This document shows, one piece after another, positions 43,657 through 55,849 of a stretch of 64,000 nt of DNA. Both the position numbers and the translations under genes were made by a program. The notes below the pieces were generated by a model that was not told where the DNA came from, made no database searches, and saw nothing but the letters and a program-made list of their open reading frames with translations. Where the stretch lies: contig NC_135558.1 in assembly GCF_964340395.1 (NCBI RefSeq), forward strand, positions 19,211,371 to 19,275,370, in the 5' to 3' direction. The DNA is from Glandiceps talaboti (Eukaryota; Hemichordata; Enteropneusta; Spengelidae). Position 1 is the stretch's first letter; every line of letters begins with the position of its first letter.

Positions 43657-46280
43657 CGAAGTTAGTCGTTAGTGCAAGTTGTTTTGACGGTCACTATTTT
43701 GATTTGTGTTCGAGTTATTCTCACATGGTCCACACCTTGGATAACAATGTAACTCTTCTACCAGCCACTTTTGGAAATGGTAGCGTAACCAGTATAGGCA
43801 ACATTACGGTGTAATTGGTACCGAATTTTCGATTGTTTAGTTCAAACTTTAAGCCTGCAAAATTCTATCCCATTTCATTTCTTGCATAACTACTGTAAAA
43901 TCCCCCATGTGTGAAGTTTTTCAGTGCAAACTAGCAAGGTTAAAAATAAGAATTTAGTGAGCGGCTTCACATATGCTTGTCCAAGTTGTCGCCATTTAAA
44001 AAAATTCCCGCACCTGGACTAAACAAAGTGCCGTGTGCAGCGTTGAGTACAATAAAGTTGTCGACCCTTGCTACCACAAGCACGTACTTGAACATATGTC
44101 TATGAAAATATGAATACTATAGAATAATGTACACCTATTTTGTCATTGTCTATCTTTGAATGCAACAGAAAAGCATATATCTTGAGTATATATCCTATTG
44201 TTTTAATGTTAATCTTTTAATTTGTTTGTCCTTTCAGCTAAAAGGATATGGATGCACCAATGACTGAAATGTGAAAATCAAGGAATTTCAAACAGATTTA
44301 AGACAACCGAGATAAGTTCTGCTAATTGTTACATTTAGAATGCTCAACCATTAAAGCTTCACTCTCGTCAGATTGCACATACACACAATTGATTTAAGCC
44401 CACTAGAGATTAGAATTATCTGATTGATATGTACATATACTGTTTATCAACTGGAGTTATGTCTCGACATTGACCTTCTGTTCACAGATAGGTCAGATAC
44501 TAGTAACGTTTAAGTTTAAATATGGAAGTTGATAGCTCTCTTAAGTTGTAGAATAGTTTTCAAATTAATTTGCTGAAAGCACACACAGTGGAACACAAGC
44601 AAATATCTATGAAAACTAACAAATTAGACAATGTTTAAATTTCATATTTTGGAAATTGTTTATGTGCATATACATTTCATTGTATAGTTATTATTCAGTT
44701 CGGTTTGCATTTTGCAACACCTGGATGGCTGCATGTCAATAAAAGAATGAATGAAATTTCCACAAATGTGGTAGATTTACGCATCCTCTGTCCTTTTCAT
44801 TTTGACAGGTACCTTTTACCTCTCTTTGCAAAATCGATTCCATTGAAAACAAATGAACATGTAATTGGCTAGAAAGATGTAATGATATGAATGTGAATTT
44901 CACCAGTCATGTAGCATATCATTTTGAGTGTGTCAGATGAAAGTTAATGGCATGAACATAGAGACAGATGTACATTGGATGTATGGTATTATTGGGTCAA
45001 TACTTTGGTAGTTGACTTTGAAGACATATCGGAATAAGAAGACATATATGATCAACTCTTTCACACTGCATCTTGCACAGCACTTCAAACACCTTCCACA
45101 ACTTCACCAGTATGGTCAAACCCTCGGTCTTTATGGCACAGCCTGAATGACAACATATATTATTGAATGCATCATATATTGATCACATTGGGTAAACCTT
45201 TTTTGATGCAAGTGCACAGAAGAACCAAATATCATGAAGTCCAGTAAGAAAATGTAATGCATTCTGTTTTATTAATAAGTTCTGACAGACCCACAGTTTA
45301 TATGAACACATCATCACCCTCTGGTTTGTATTGTTGGTTGGCTGATGGATTGATTATTTTGTTTATTAGTTGGATTTGTTGGTTGTTATTTATTATTTTG
45401 TTTACAGTTGTTTGGTAAGGTGGTTTGTCCTTTGAGTCTGTTGGTTAGTTTGTTGTCTAATTGGTTAGTTGGTTTGTTTGTCAAGTTCACTTATTTGTTG
45501 GTTGGCTTTGTGGGTCACAAATATTGTTGTACATCAGTGATGCATTGAATTGGATTAGAGGGTGCTGTGACTATGTACACCATGGGTTGGTCGAAACTCA
45601 CCGATAACATAGAATGTACATTGCATTTTCTTTTTTGGCCTCTGTGATGTGTGGTTCTTCTGTTCACTTCTACCATTGAACTTCAATAAAAAAAAGTTTA
45701 TTCAAACCGATCAAAATCTGATGCCTTTGATATCCAGATATGTTGTCGGTCAGGCCAGGTCATATACATTGAGGGGGTAACCATACTGGTCAAGTTATGG
45801 AAGAGTTAAATGAACTGATGTGCCCGATTCAGTGTGAAAGAGTTTGTCACATTGCCATCTCTTTCCAACATGTCATCAATGTCAACTGTCAATGTATTGA
45901 AACAATAATGTCATATTTCCTATATATATCTGTCTCAATGTTCATGGCATGAACTTTCATCAGACAAGATAACGTGCTCTACGGTTGTCGAAATTCATAT
46001 TTATTTCACCACTTCTTTTTTGACAATTTCTTGTTTATTATGACCAACCAGCCTTTAAAATAGAAATGCATACAAAACAGGAGGCTGTCATTACTATGTT
46101 TTCATACATTGTCAATGGTCCACAGCTGCCAAAATAGGTGTCCACTGCCCCTCTGGTTTTGACATGGTCTTCATTAATGTACACACTATTTTAGAATATA
46201 CATGTACATGGCTTGTTATGTTTTAATATTTGCAGTTATTGATATATAGGTGTTAATGATTTTTGATTTTTGCATTGTAG
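43299..46280. other. No recognised gene; possible untranslated exons
   Basis: Holds a TATA-like 'ctatataaagt' near 43391, a donor-like 'aag|gtaagc' near 43455, a (TTTA)n tract at 43618-43657, an acceptor-like 'tttcag' at 44238 and a poly(A)-type 'caataaaag' near 44738. These could be parts of a non-coding transcript, but no open frame supports a protein. TTGG-rich low complexity lies at 45330-45500. Confidence 0.4.
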
Positions 46281-46805
46281 GCATCAACATCCCCTGACCA
46301 GAGCATCTTAAGTGTGAACAACATGTATACTCAATATTAGATATAGTTGCTGCAGAACTACAATCCATAGACTTGGATACATCACCAAGAACATGTCAAA
46401 GTCCACAGCAGAGTAAATATTATACAGAAGGAAGAAGAAATCAAGACTACAATGTACAATTGTATCACCAAGAACACTTGCCGCAATCCACCAAAAGGTG
46501 TAAATATTGTGCAGGAAGTCAAAGGAGTCGACTACCAGTTACATCACCAATAACACTCGTCGCAATCCACCGCAGTATTAATGTTGTACAGGAAGAGGAA
46601 GAAGTCAAGACTACAATGTACCATTGTATCACCAAGAACACTTGTCTCAATCCACCACAAGGTGTAACTATTGTGCAAGAAGAGGAAGAAGTCGAGACTA
46701 CAGTTACATCACCAAGAACACTATTTGCAATCCACCACAATGTTAATTTACACAGGAAGATGAAGAAGTCTACCAGTTACTTTCAGGATTTGTCAGCGTG
46801 TCTTG
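46281..46805 (+). repeat. ~80 bp tandem repeat with long open frame, possible exon
   Basis: Five imperfect units of 77-88 bp ('atcaccaagaacac', 'caatccacca', 'gaagaggaagaagtc') at about 46376-46780. Preceded by an acceptor-like 'attgtag' (46280) and followed by a donor-like 'cttg|gtaaga' (46805). One plus-strand frame is open from 46373 to 46816, but all three frames stop soon after the possible acceptor, so translation would need an internal start. It could be a lncRNA exon or a decayed repeat protein. Confidence 0.5.
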
Positions 46806-46816
46806 GTAAGAATTAA

Positions 46817-47943
46817 GTCTTTAATGTCTCCCAAGTCATTTGGAAGACTACGTAGCATTTGAATCAACAATGACACAAGTTAATTGAGTGACCTAGAACA
46901 TGGAGGTAGTCTTTGTAAGAACCAGAAGCTGTAAAATGAACCCCTTTTATTTCATAATTATTGCTCATATTGTCAACTTCCATGTGAAGCATGTCTTTAT
47001 AATTTATCCACAAATCCACACCCAGCTCAGGATTGTTTATCAAAAATCAAATACAGTATCATCACTATAATTAGTAAGCAATTAAAAGAATTGTATAAAC
47101 TGTTCCCAATGAGTTCCCTCAAGTATAGCTGCCACACCCTCCCACCTCTTAAATAACATGTTTTGACAAACAAACAAAAAAGAATGAAAAATGACTACAA
47201 CTACTGGGGTTTCAATATTTGAGATTTCTTTTTGAAAGCCATACTGGCTTGAATAGTTTGTGGGCTACATTGTATATGATGCTATAATGTAGGGGGGAAC
47301 ATACATTTGTAGGTGTTAAGGAATCATTGATTGTAAATTGAGAAATTTTATAATTTGTGAAAATCACTGTTACTGTAAACAAGCGCAATCATTCTCTAAA
47401 TTATTTTGGGGGTTTAGCAAAACCCTAATCCCCTGCCATGGCCACTGTCTTTTTTCATTGACTTCACCTGAAGATGAGGGACCTACGTGAACTAGGGTGT
47501 CTACTTGTGAAAATTGTTAGACAAACAATTACTTTGTCATAGATGTTAAGGTAAAAAAGACTTAAGGTTAACCCCAGACATAGCTTAGTTGATCTGCCTG
47601 GTACTAGACTGCAATAATCCATTTGGTATAGTAAGAATGATAACCTGTTAAGTGAAAGATGATGTGAAAATTTAGTGAGTGCACATTAGTAGCTGTATTA
47701 TGAAATAGGGACAAGAGTAACATAGCCACCACAACCACCACACCCATAGCAACATGTTAACCAATTGATGTTGGGGTCAAAAGAAGTGAGATTAATTGGG
47801 TTCTAATGTATGTAATCCCAGCAATCATAGTAATGGCATGTGCAACTTTAAACTCTGCAATTATATCAACTGCCATAATTAATTTCATTCAGTTCAACAA
47901 TCGTGATACAGTGTTACTTAGTTAAAGTGCCATCTTGTGGAGT
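46817..47943. other. No gene recognised
   Basis: AT-rich sequence; no protein-like frame, structural repeat or RNA gene seen. Confidence 0.5.
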
Positions 47944-48269
47944 CATGATGGGTGATTAGTTAGTGTCTGGCTTTGAATCTGCAGGTTGCAGGTTCTAGCC
48001 TCATTGAATGGCTAAGTCCCTGGGCAAGATCATGACTGTGCCTCAGTCAACCCAGCTGTATAATTGGGGACCTGGTAGGATAGAGGTTGCAATGTGAATG
48101 CTTTAATCCTATGTGCTTATAGCGGCTGCAATGGATTGTAGGCTCCCCAGTGAGTTGAAGTAAAGGGCTATTGTGCTGCCATAGATCTGTGTCAGAGATG
48201 ATAATTGTAAAGTACTTGGAGCACAGAGTGGGAAAGTGCTTTATAAAAACCAACATTGTTATTGTTATA
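47944..48269 (+). mobile_element. tRNA-derived SINE, copy 2
   Basis: Box A-like 'gattagttagtgtctgg' and box B-like 'ggttgcaggttctagcct' head. The body shares 'cccagctgtataatt', 'cctggtaggatagag' and 'ttgcaatgtgaatgctttaa' with 17404-17800. The 3' end 'gtaaagtacttggagcac' to 'aagtgctttataaaaacc' and (attgtt)n is a common SINE tail in invertebrates. Confidence 0.8.
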
Positions 48270-48820
48270 TTCTAAAACTACTTCTAAAACAAATGCCTTC
48301 TCACTCATTTGATTATGGAGAATATTTCCTGAACATTTGCATGCAAAATACGAATTGCTAGTCATAACTATTGAGAATATGAATATAATTATTATCATTT
48401 CATTACAATTGAAGAATACCTAGCCAATACAAATCTTCATTGTATTCATTGGTAGACTGTTGCCCAGTCCCTTTGTGTATGCTTTGATCACTTCTAGTCT
48501 AGGCACCTAACACTAACCCTTACCCTAACAATTAACCATTAACCATACTAATACATTTAACTATATTCCTAACCATATCTGTAAAGACTAACACAAACCA
48601 ACTGTAGGTGGTTGTTAAGCTTACACAAAGTAAAAAGCAACTTAGTCTACCATTTTAAATATAATGATGATTTTTTGGATATAATTATTCTTAATAGACA
48701 TTTTGTATCATCATGATATTTTTAATTGTACTCAAGGCTTTGATCAGAATCCCTTTAGGTACCAGAATAAATATACCAACTTTTTGGGAGGGGAAGATAG
48801 CTTTACATCATTCACATGTG
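48270..48820. other. No gene recognised
   Basis: AT-rich. A 'ctaacactaacccttaccct' stretch near 48510 is a loose CCCTAA-like run, too irregular to call telomeric. Confidence 0.5.
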
Positions 48821-48829
48821 CGTATTTAT

Positions 48830-49070
48830 TGTTGTCGTGATACAATCCAATATGGCCGCCTAGCAGCCATTTTGTTTGCGAATTTTCCATGCCCAAAACC
48901 ATAACTCAGACTTGCTTGAAGAGATCTCATTCAAAGTTGGTATTAGAACAGTGTTCTATGACATACATGTGCATATCCATTTTCATCCTAATGCAATCTG
49001 ATATGGCTGCCTGGCAGCCATTTTGTTTGCGCACTTTTCATGTCCAAAGCCATAACTCGGACATGGTTGA
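48830..49070. repeat. Two ~150 bp tandem units ('atggc(c)gcctggcagccattttg')
   Basis: The unit 'cagccattttgtttgcg' followed by 'catgcccaaaaccataactc' occurs at about 48865-48905 and 49015-49060. Both units recur inverted at 63720-63990. Dispersed repeat, non-coding. Confidence 0.8.
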
Positions 49071-49439
49071 ACAGGTCCCCCCCCCCCCGTACCTGACCCA
49101 TCCTTTATTGTTGAATGGTTTATTCCATCACGCCATCTTGAAGAGTATGGTATAGTAGTAGGCATGTCCCATGTCCAACGAGCAGACACAACATATCTAA
49201 GTCTGTTTGATTTAGGTTCAGTGCTTATTGATGTAGCTTGAAGTTCAAATGAATAATTTGCATAATTTATGTTTTGGTAATTTGCGTAATTTAGTTGTGG
49301 TAATTACAATTCAAATTCAATTCATTAAACATAAAGTACATATTTGTAACAATGCTTGTTGATGTAGCTTGTAGTTTAAATGAGTAATTTGCATAATTTA
49401 TGTTTTGCTAATTTGCATAATTCAATTTTGGTAATTACA

Positions 49440-50500
49440 CTTCAAATTCAATTCAAGGGTAAGAGGTTATGTAACAGGATTTTAGATGACAAGGTTGACT
49501 CGAACTCTGGTGAAAAACATAAAACTCGTCAAATTTAAAGTATAATACTTCATTATAGGACACATCCTCGTACATTAATCATTAATTAATAATGGGACAG
49601 TGTTTGGTAGAGGTCAATTATTTTGTCCTCTAATGTGTCCTATAGCTATCAGTTAATACTATTAACCCAACGAATGAAAGACTGCAGTGCAAACTTGGCA
49701 TGATGAAATAATAGAGAGGTTCAGATACACATTAGAACGCGTACATGTATGGGAGCAATATCGTGCAGGCGTACACGTAATGATGCGTACAGAGCTGTTT
49801 AGTTACGCGTTCAGAAGTCAAACTTGAAAGACAGTGGAATGTGCACCCACGCGTTGGCATCTTCTGTCCTGAAGGCCATACACTTGACTTTATTTGTCGG
49901 TATTTTTGCAATTTTTCCCACACCAACCCAAACAAAAAACTTAACAATTAGTTTACAGTTATATTTACGAACTGTTACATACAATTTTAAATTTGCACCC
50001 GCAATTTATGTTTACGATGTACAAAATATGATATTTAACAAGAAAAATGACGTCATTTTGACGTAGCATCGTCTGATACAGAACGCATGGGTTGCTTCGA
50101 ATCATGTGACTATGATGCTAGGCGTATAGAACACATGTACATACGTGCATCTAAACCTCTTTATTGTACACCCCAAAACTGCGAACTTGCTCATCTTCCA
50201 AGTTAACCTTGCAAGCTGAGAAATATTTAAATTGTGTCTATCCATGTAAATTTAGAATTGCAATGTCTAGATTTCATTGTTCCTCATGATCTGAATATTG
50301 GGAGAGGAAGATATCAAAACATTCCAGTAAGATCTCAAAATGTCACACAGTTAAGTATGCTGGCATGTTTCACTTATTATCCTTTCAAAATAAGAACCTA
50401 AGTTTCATACAGTGCTTCCATTATCTTTTCTGAGCTGTATATTTTGTATTGTATAAACTCTTTGTGCCTATGGCCTTCATTGCAAATAATGATATTCTTA
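49440..50500. other. Non-repetitive part of the left arm
   Basis: 49500-49700 is matched in the right arm. 49700-50500 has no counterpart seen in the window. Open frames at 49732-49947 (-) and 49824-50066 (+) overlap each other and show no protein features. Confidence 0.5.
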
Positions 50501-50509
50501 AACAGATAC

Positions 50510-53500
50510 ACTTTACTTTGATTGGTGAACAGTTACACTCTATTTTGATTGGGTAACAGTTACACTTTGCTTTGATTGGGGAACAGTTATACTTTGATTG
50601 GGGAACAGTTACACATTACTTTGATTGGGGAACAGTTACACTCTACATTGCTTAGAGAATAGTTACACTTTACTTTGATTGAGAAACATTTATACTTCAC
50701 TTTAATTAGGTAATAGTTGTATGTTATTTTGATTGAGAATCTTATATACTCTACTTTGATTGGGGAACAGTTACACTTTACATTGATTGGTCAACAGTTA
50801 CACTTTACTTTGATTTTGGTACAGTTACGCTTTACTTTGATTTTGGCACAGTTACACTTTACTTTGATTGGAGAACAGTTACACTTTACTTTGATTGGGG
50901 AATAGTTATACTTTACTTTGATTGGGGAACAGTTATACTTTGATTGGGGAATATAGTTATACTTTACTTTGATTGGGGAACACTTACACTTTACTTTGAT
51001 TGGGGAACAGTTATACTTTGATTGGGAATATAGTTATACTTTACTTTGATTGGGGAACAGTTACACTTTACTTTGATTGGTCAACAGTTACACTTTACTT
51101 TGATTTTGGCACAGTTACACTTTACTTTGATTGGAGAACAGTTACACTTTACTTTGATTGGGGAATAGTTATACTTTACTTTGATTGGGGAACAGTTATA
51201 CTTTGATTGGGAATATAGTTATACTTTACTTTGATTGGGGAACAGATACAGTTTACTTTGATTGGAGAACAGTTACACTTTACTTTGATTTTGGTACAGT
51301 TACACTTTACTTTGATTGGAGAACAGTTACATTTTACTTTGATTGTGGAACAGTTACACTTTACTTTGATTGGGGAACAGTTACACTTTACTTTGATTTG
51401 GGTACATTTACACTTTACTTTGATTGGAGAACAGTTACACTTTACTTTGATTGGGGAACAGTTATAGTTTGATTGGGAATATAGTTATACTTTACTTTGA
51501 TTGGGGAACAGTTACACTTTACTTTGATTGGAGAACAGTTACACTTTACTTTGATTGGGGAACAGTTATACTCTATTTTGATTGGGGAACAGTTATACTC
51601 TATTTTGATTGGGGAACAGTTACACTTTGCTTTGATTGGCGAACAGTTATACTTTACTTTGATTGGGGAACAGTTACACATTACTTTGATTGGGGAACAG
51701 TTACACTCTACATTGCTTAGGGAATAGTTACACTTTACTTTGATTGAGAAACATTTATACTTCACTTTAATTAGGTCATAGTTGTATGTTATTTTGATTG
51801 AGAATCTTATATACTCTACTCTGATTGGTCAACAGTTACACTTTACTTTGATTTTGGTACAGTTACACTTTACTTTGATTGGAGAACAGTTACACTTTAC
51901 TTTGATTGGTCAACAGTTACACTTTACTTTGATTTTGGCACAGTTACACTTTACTTTGATTGGAGAACAGTTACACTTTACTTTGATTGGGGAATAGTTA
52001 TACTTTACTTTGATTGGGGAACAGTTATACTTTGATTGGGGAATATAGTTACACTTTGCTTTGATTGGGGAACAGTTACACTTTGCTTTGATTGGCGAAC
52101 AGTTATACTTTACTTTGATTGGGGAACAGTTACACATTACTTTGATTGGGGAACAGTTACACTCTACATTGCTTAGGGAATAGTTACACTTTACTTTGAT
52201 TGAGAAACATTTATACTTCACTTTAATTAGGTCATAGTTGTATGTTATTTTGATTGAGAATCTTATATACTCTACTCTGATTGGTCAACAGTTACACTTT
52301 ACTTTGATTTTGGTACAGTTACACTTTACTTTGATTGGAGAACAGTTACACTTTACTTTGATTGGTCAACAGTTACACTTTACTTTGATTTTGGCACAGT
52401 TACACTTTACTTTGATTGGAGAACAGTTACACTTTACTTTGATTGGGGAATAGTTATACTTTACTTTGATTGGGGAACAGTTATACTTTGATTGGGGAAT
52501 ATAGTTACACTTTACTTTGATTGGGGAACAGTTACACTTTACTTTGATTGGTCAACAGTTACACTTTACTTTGATTGGTCAACAGTTACACTTTACTTTG
52601 ATTTTGGCACAGTTACACTTTACTTTGATTGGAGAACAGTTACACTTTACTTTGATTGGGGAATAGTTATACTTTACTTTGATTGGGGAACAGTTATACT
52701 TTGATTGGGAATATAGTTATACTTTACTTTGATTGGGGAACAGATACAGTTTACTTTGATTGGAGAACAGTTATACTTTACTTTGATTGGGGAACACTTA
52801 TACTTTGCTTTGATTGGGGAACAGTTATACTTTACCTTGATTGGGGAACAGTTACACATTACTTTGATTGGGGAACAGTTACACTCTACATTGCTTAGGG
52901 AATAGTTATACTTTGATTGTGGAACAGTTACACTTTACTTTGATTGGGTAACAGTTATACTTTACTTTGCTTGGTCAACCGTTACACTTTACTTTGATTT
53001 GGGTACAGTTACACTTTACTTTGATTGGAGAACAGTTACAATTTACTTTGATTCGGGAACAGTTATACTTTGATTGGGTTACACTTTACTTTGATTGGGA
53101 ATATAGTTATACATGTACTTTACTTTGATTGGGGAACAGTTACACTTTAATTTGATTGGGAATATAGTTACACTTTACTTTGATTATCGAATAGTTGTAC
53201 GTTATTTTGATTGAGAATCTTTTCTACTTTACTTTGATTGGGGAACAGTTACAATCTACTTTGATTTGAGAATATTTATACTTCACTTTGGGGAATAGTT
53301 GTATGTTATTTTGATTGAGAAACATTTATACTTTACTTTGCTTGGTGAACAGTTACACTCTACTTTGATTCGGAAACAGTTACAGTCTACTTTTAGAAAC
53401 ATTTACACTTTACTTTGATTAGGGAACAGTTACACTTTACTTTGATTGGGGAACACTTACACTTTACTTTGATTGGGGTACAGTTACACTTTACTTTGAT

Positions 53501-55110
53501 TGGAGAACAGTTACACTTTACTTTGATTTTGGTACAGTTACACTTTACTTTGATTGGGGTACAGTTGTATGTTATTTTGATTGAGAATCATATATACTCT
53601 ACTTTGATTGGGGAACAGTTACACTTTACTTTGATTGGGGAACAGTTACACTTTACTTTGATTGGGGTACAGTTACATTTTACTTTGATTGGGGAACAGT
53701 TACACTTTACTTTGATTGGGGAACAGTTACACTTTACTTTGATTGGGGAACAGTTACACTTTACTTTGATTGGGGAACAGTTACACTTTACTTTGATTGG
53801 GGTACAGTTACACTTTACTTTGATTGGAGAACAGTTACACTTTACTTTGATTTTGGTACAGTTACACTTTACTTTGATTGGGGTACAGTTACACTTTACT
53901 TTGATTGGTCAACAGTTACACTTTACTTTGATTTTGGTACAGTTACACTTTACTTTGATTGGTCAACAGTTACACTTTACTTTGATTTGGGTACAGTTAC
54001 ACTTTACTTTGATTGGAGAACAGTTACACTTTACTTTGATTGGGGAATAGTTATTCTTTGATTGTGGAACAGTTACACTTTACTTTGATTGGGTAACAGT
54101 TATACTTTACTTTGCTTGGTCAACCGTTACACTTTACTTTGATTTGGGTACAGTTACACTTTACTTTGATTGGAGAACAGTTACAATTTACTTTGATTCG
54201 GGAACAGTTATACTTTGATTGGGAATATAGTTATACATGTACTTTACTTTGCTTGGGGAACAGTTACACTTTACTTTGATTGGGAATATAGTTACACTTT
54301 ACTTTGATTATCGAATAGTTGTACGTTATTTTGATTGAGAATCTTTTCTACTTCACTTTGATTGGGGAACAGTTACAATCTACTTTGATTTGAGAATATT
54401 TATAGTTCACTTTGGGGAATAGTTGTATGTTATTTTGATTGAGAAACATTTATACTTTACTTTGCTTGGTGAACAGTTACACTCTACTTTGATTCGGGAA
54501 CAGTTACACTTTGCTTTGATTGGGGAACAGTTACAGTCTACTTTTAGAAACATTTATACTTCACTTTGATTGGGGAACAGTTACACTTTACTTTGATTAG
54601 GGAACAGTTACACTTTACTTTGATTGGGGAACACTTACACTTTACTTTGATTGGGAATATAGTTACACTTTACTTTGATTATCGAATAGTTGTACGTTAT
54701 TTTGATTGAGAATCTTTTCTACTTTACTTTGATTGGGGAACAGTTACAATCTACTGTGATTTGAGAATATTTATACTTCACTTTGGGGAATAGTTGTATG
54801 TTATTTTCATTGAGAAACATTTATACTGTACTTTGCTTGGTGAACATTTACACTTTACTTTGATTGGGGAACAGTTATACTTTACTTTGATTGGGGAAAA
54901 AGTTATACTTTACTTTGATTAGGGAACAGTACACTTTAATTTGATTGGGGAATATAGTTGTACTTTACTTTGATTGGGAATATAGTTATACTTTAATTTG
55001 ATAGGGGAAAAGTTACATTTTACTTTGATTGGGGAACAGTTACACTTTACTTTGCTTGGGAGCAGTTACATTTTACTTTGATTGGGAATATTTACAAGTT
55101 TGAGTACAAG
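50510..55110 (+). repeat. Giant 27-bp minisatellite array (~170 units)
   Basis: Unit: 'acagttacactt' plus 'tactttgattgggga', repeated head to tail for about 4.6 kb with variants (ttttggt, ggtcaac, ggagaac endings). Higher-order structure is clear: a block at 51711-52166 is repeated with a 456 bp shift (about 17 units), and a longer block recurs with a shift of about 1.14 kb (52903/54045). Because 27 is a multiple of three, many false frames arise (LYFDWGTVT or HFTLIGEQL on plus). Each canonical unit contains ATCAAAG and CCAAT on the complement. Confidence 0.95.
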
Positions 55111-55443
55111 TTGTATCTTACTTTGACAGGGGATCATTTTTTGAGCAGATTATGTGATGTGATGTGAAACATGGTGATCTAGTACATATGCAGATTTTTT
55201 GTACAGATAATTATTTGTGAAATAAAATCACAGTTAGTGATTTCCCTATGCATTTCTATTGTAAGCATTTTAGTCTGGTTTCCTTACCAACCCCAATTAT
55301 TTATAATAATGATTTTTCCAAATGTTGTTGGAATATACCCAACAATACATTTGTATGTAACAGTTTGTATATATTACCATTTTGTAATAATTTTCACTAT
55401 TGATTTTCGATTATATATTTACTGTTTGGCATTTATTTATTTC

Positions 55444-55445
<2 letters not shown>

Positions 55446-55478
<33 letters not shown>

Positions 55479-55553
55479 TCCTGACGAGTGATTTACTCAC
55501 GAAACAGGCTTGTAGAGACGAAAAACCTGACTTGATTTTCTTCTACCCTCAAC

Positions 55554-55632
<79 letters not shown>
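55446..55632. repeat. (TA)n tracts in the left arm
   Basis: Two TA dinucleotide runs (55446-55474 and about 55556-55631), matched by the inverted TA run at 60738-60815 of the other arm. Confidence 0.95.
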
Positions 55633-55633
<1 letters not shown>

Positions 55634-55849
55634 TAGTATACTTGTATGTTACTTAATGTCATGAAACTGTTTCATATTAATTTATATTTGTTTCAATAAA
55701 GTATTATTATACATGAACTTATTCTTATGAGTTTCCATCCTTATTGATTTCCACTATGCAGAGCCAGGAAAATGCTTTGGGACTGATATCTGTTCTGTTA
55801 TCAGTCCTATTCTTGATGTGCATAAATCAAGGTCAATAATACCTGACAT

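Noticed and set aside
44239-44268. Short exon after acceptor at 44238 as the end of the orphan gene
   Set aside because: Phase-compatible, but only nine codons before a stop and no coding character; the 43209 segment is a better candidate.
48500-48560. Telomere-like CCCTAA stretch
   Set aside because: Only two or three irregular units; not an array.
53415-54050. 211-codon frame (HFTLIGEQL repeat)
   Set aside because: 27-bp minisatellite translation; several frames on both strands are equally open.
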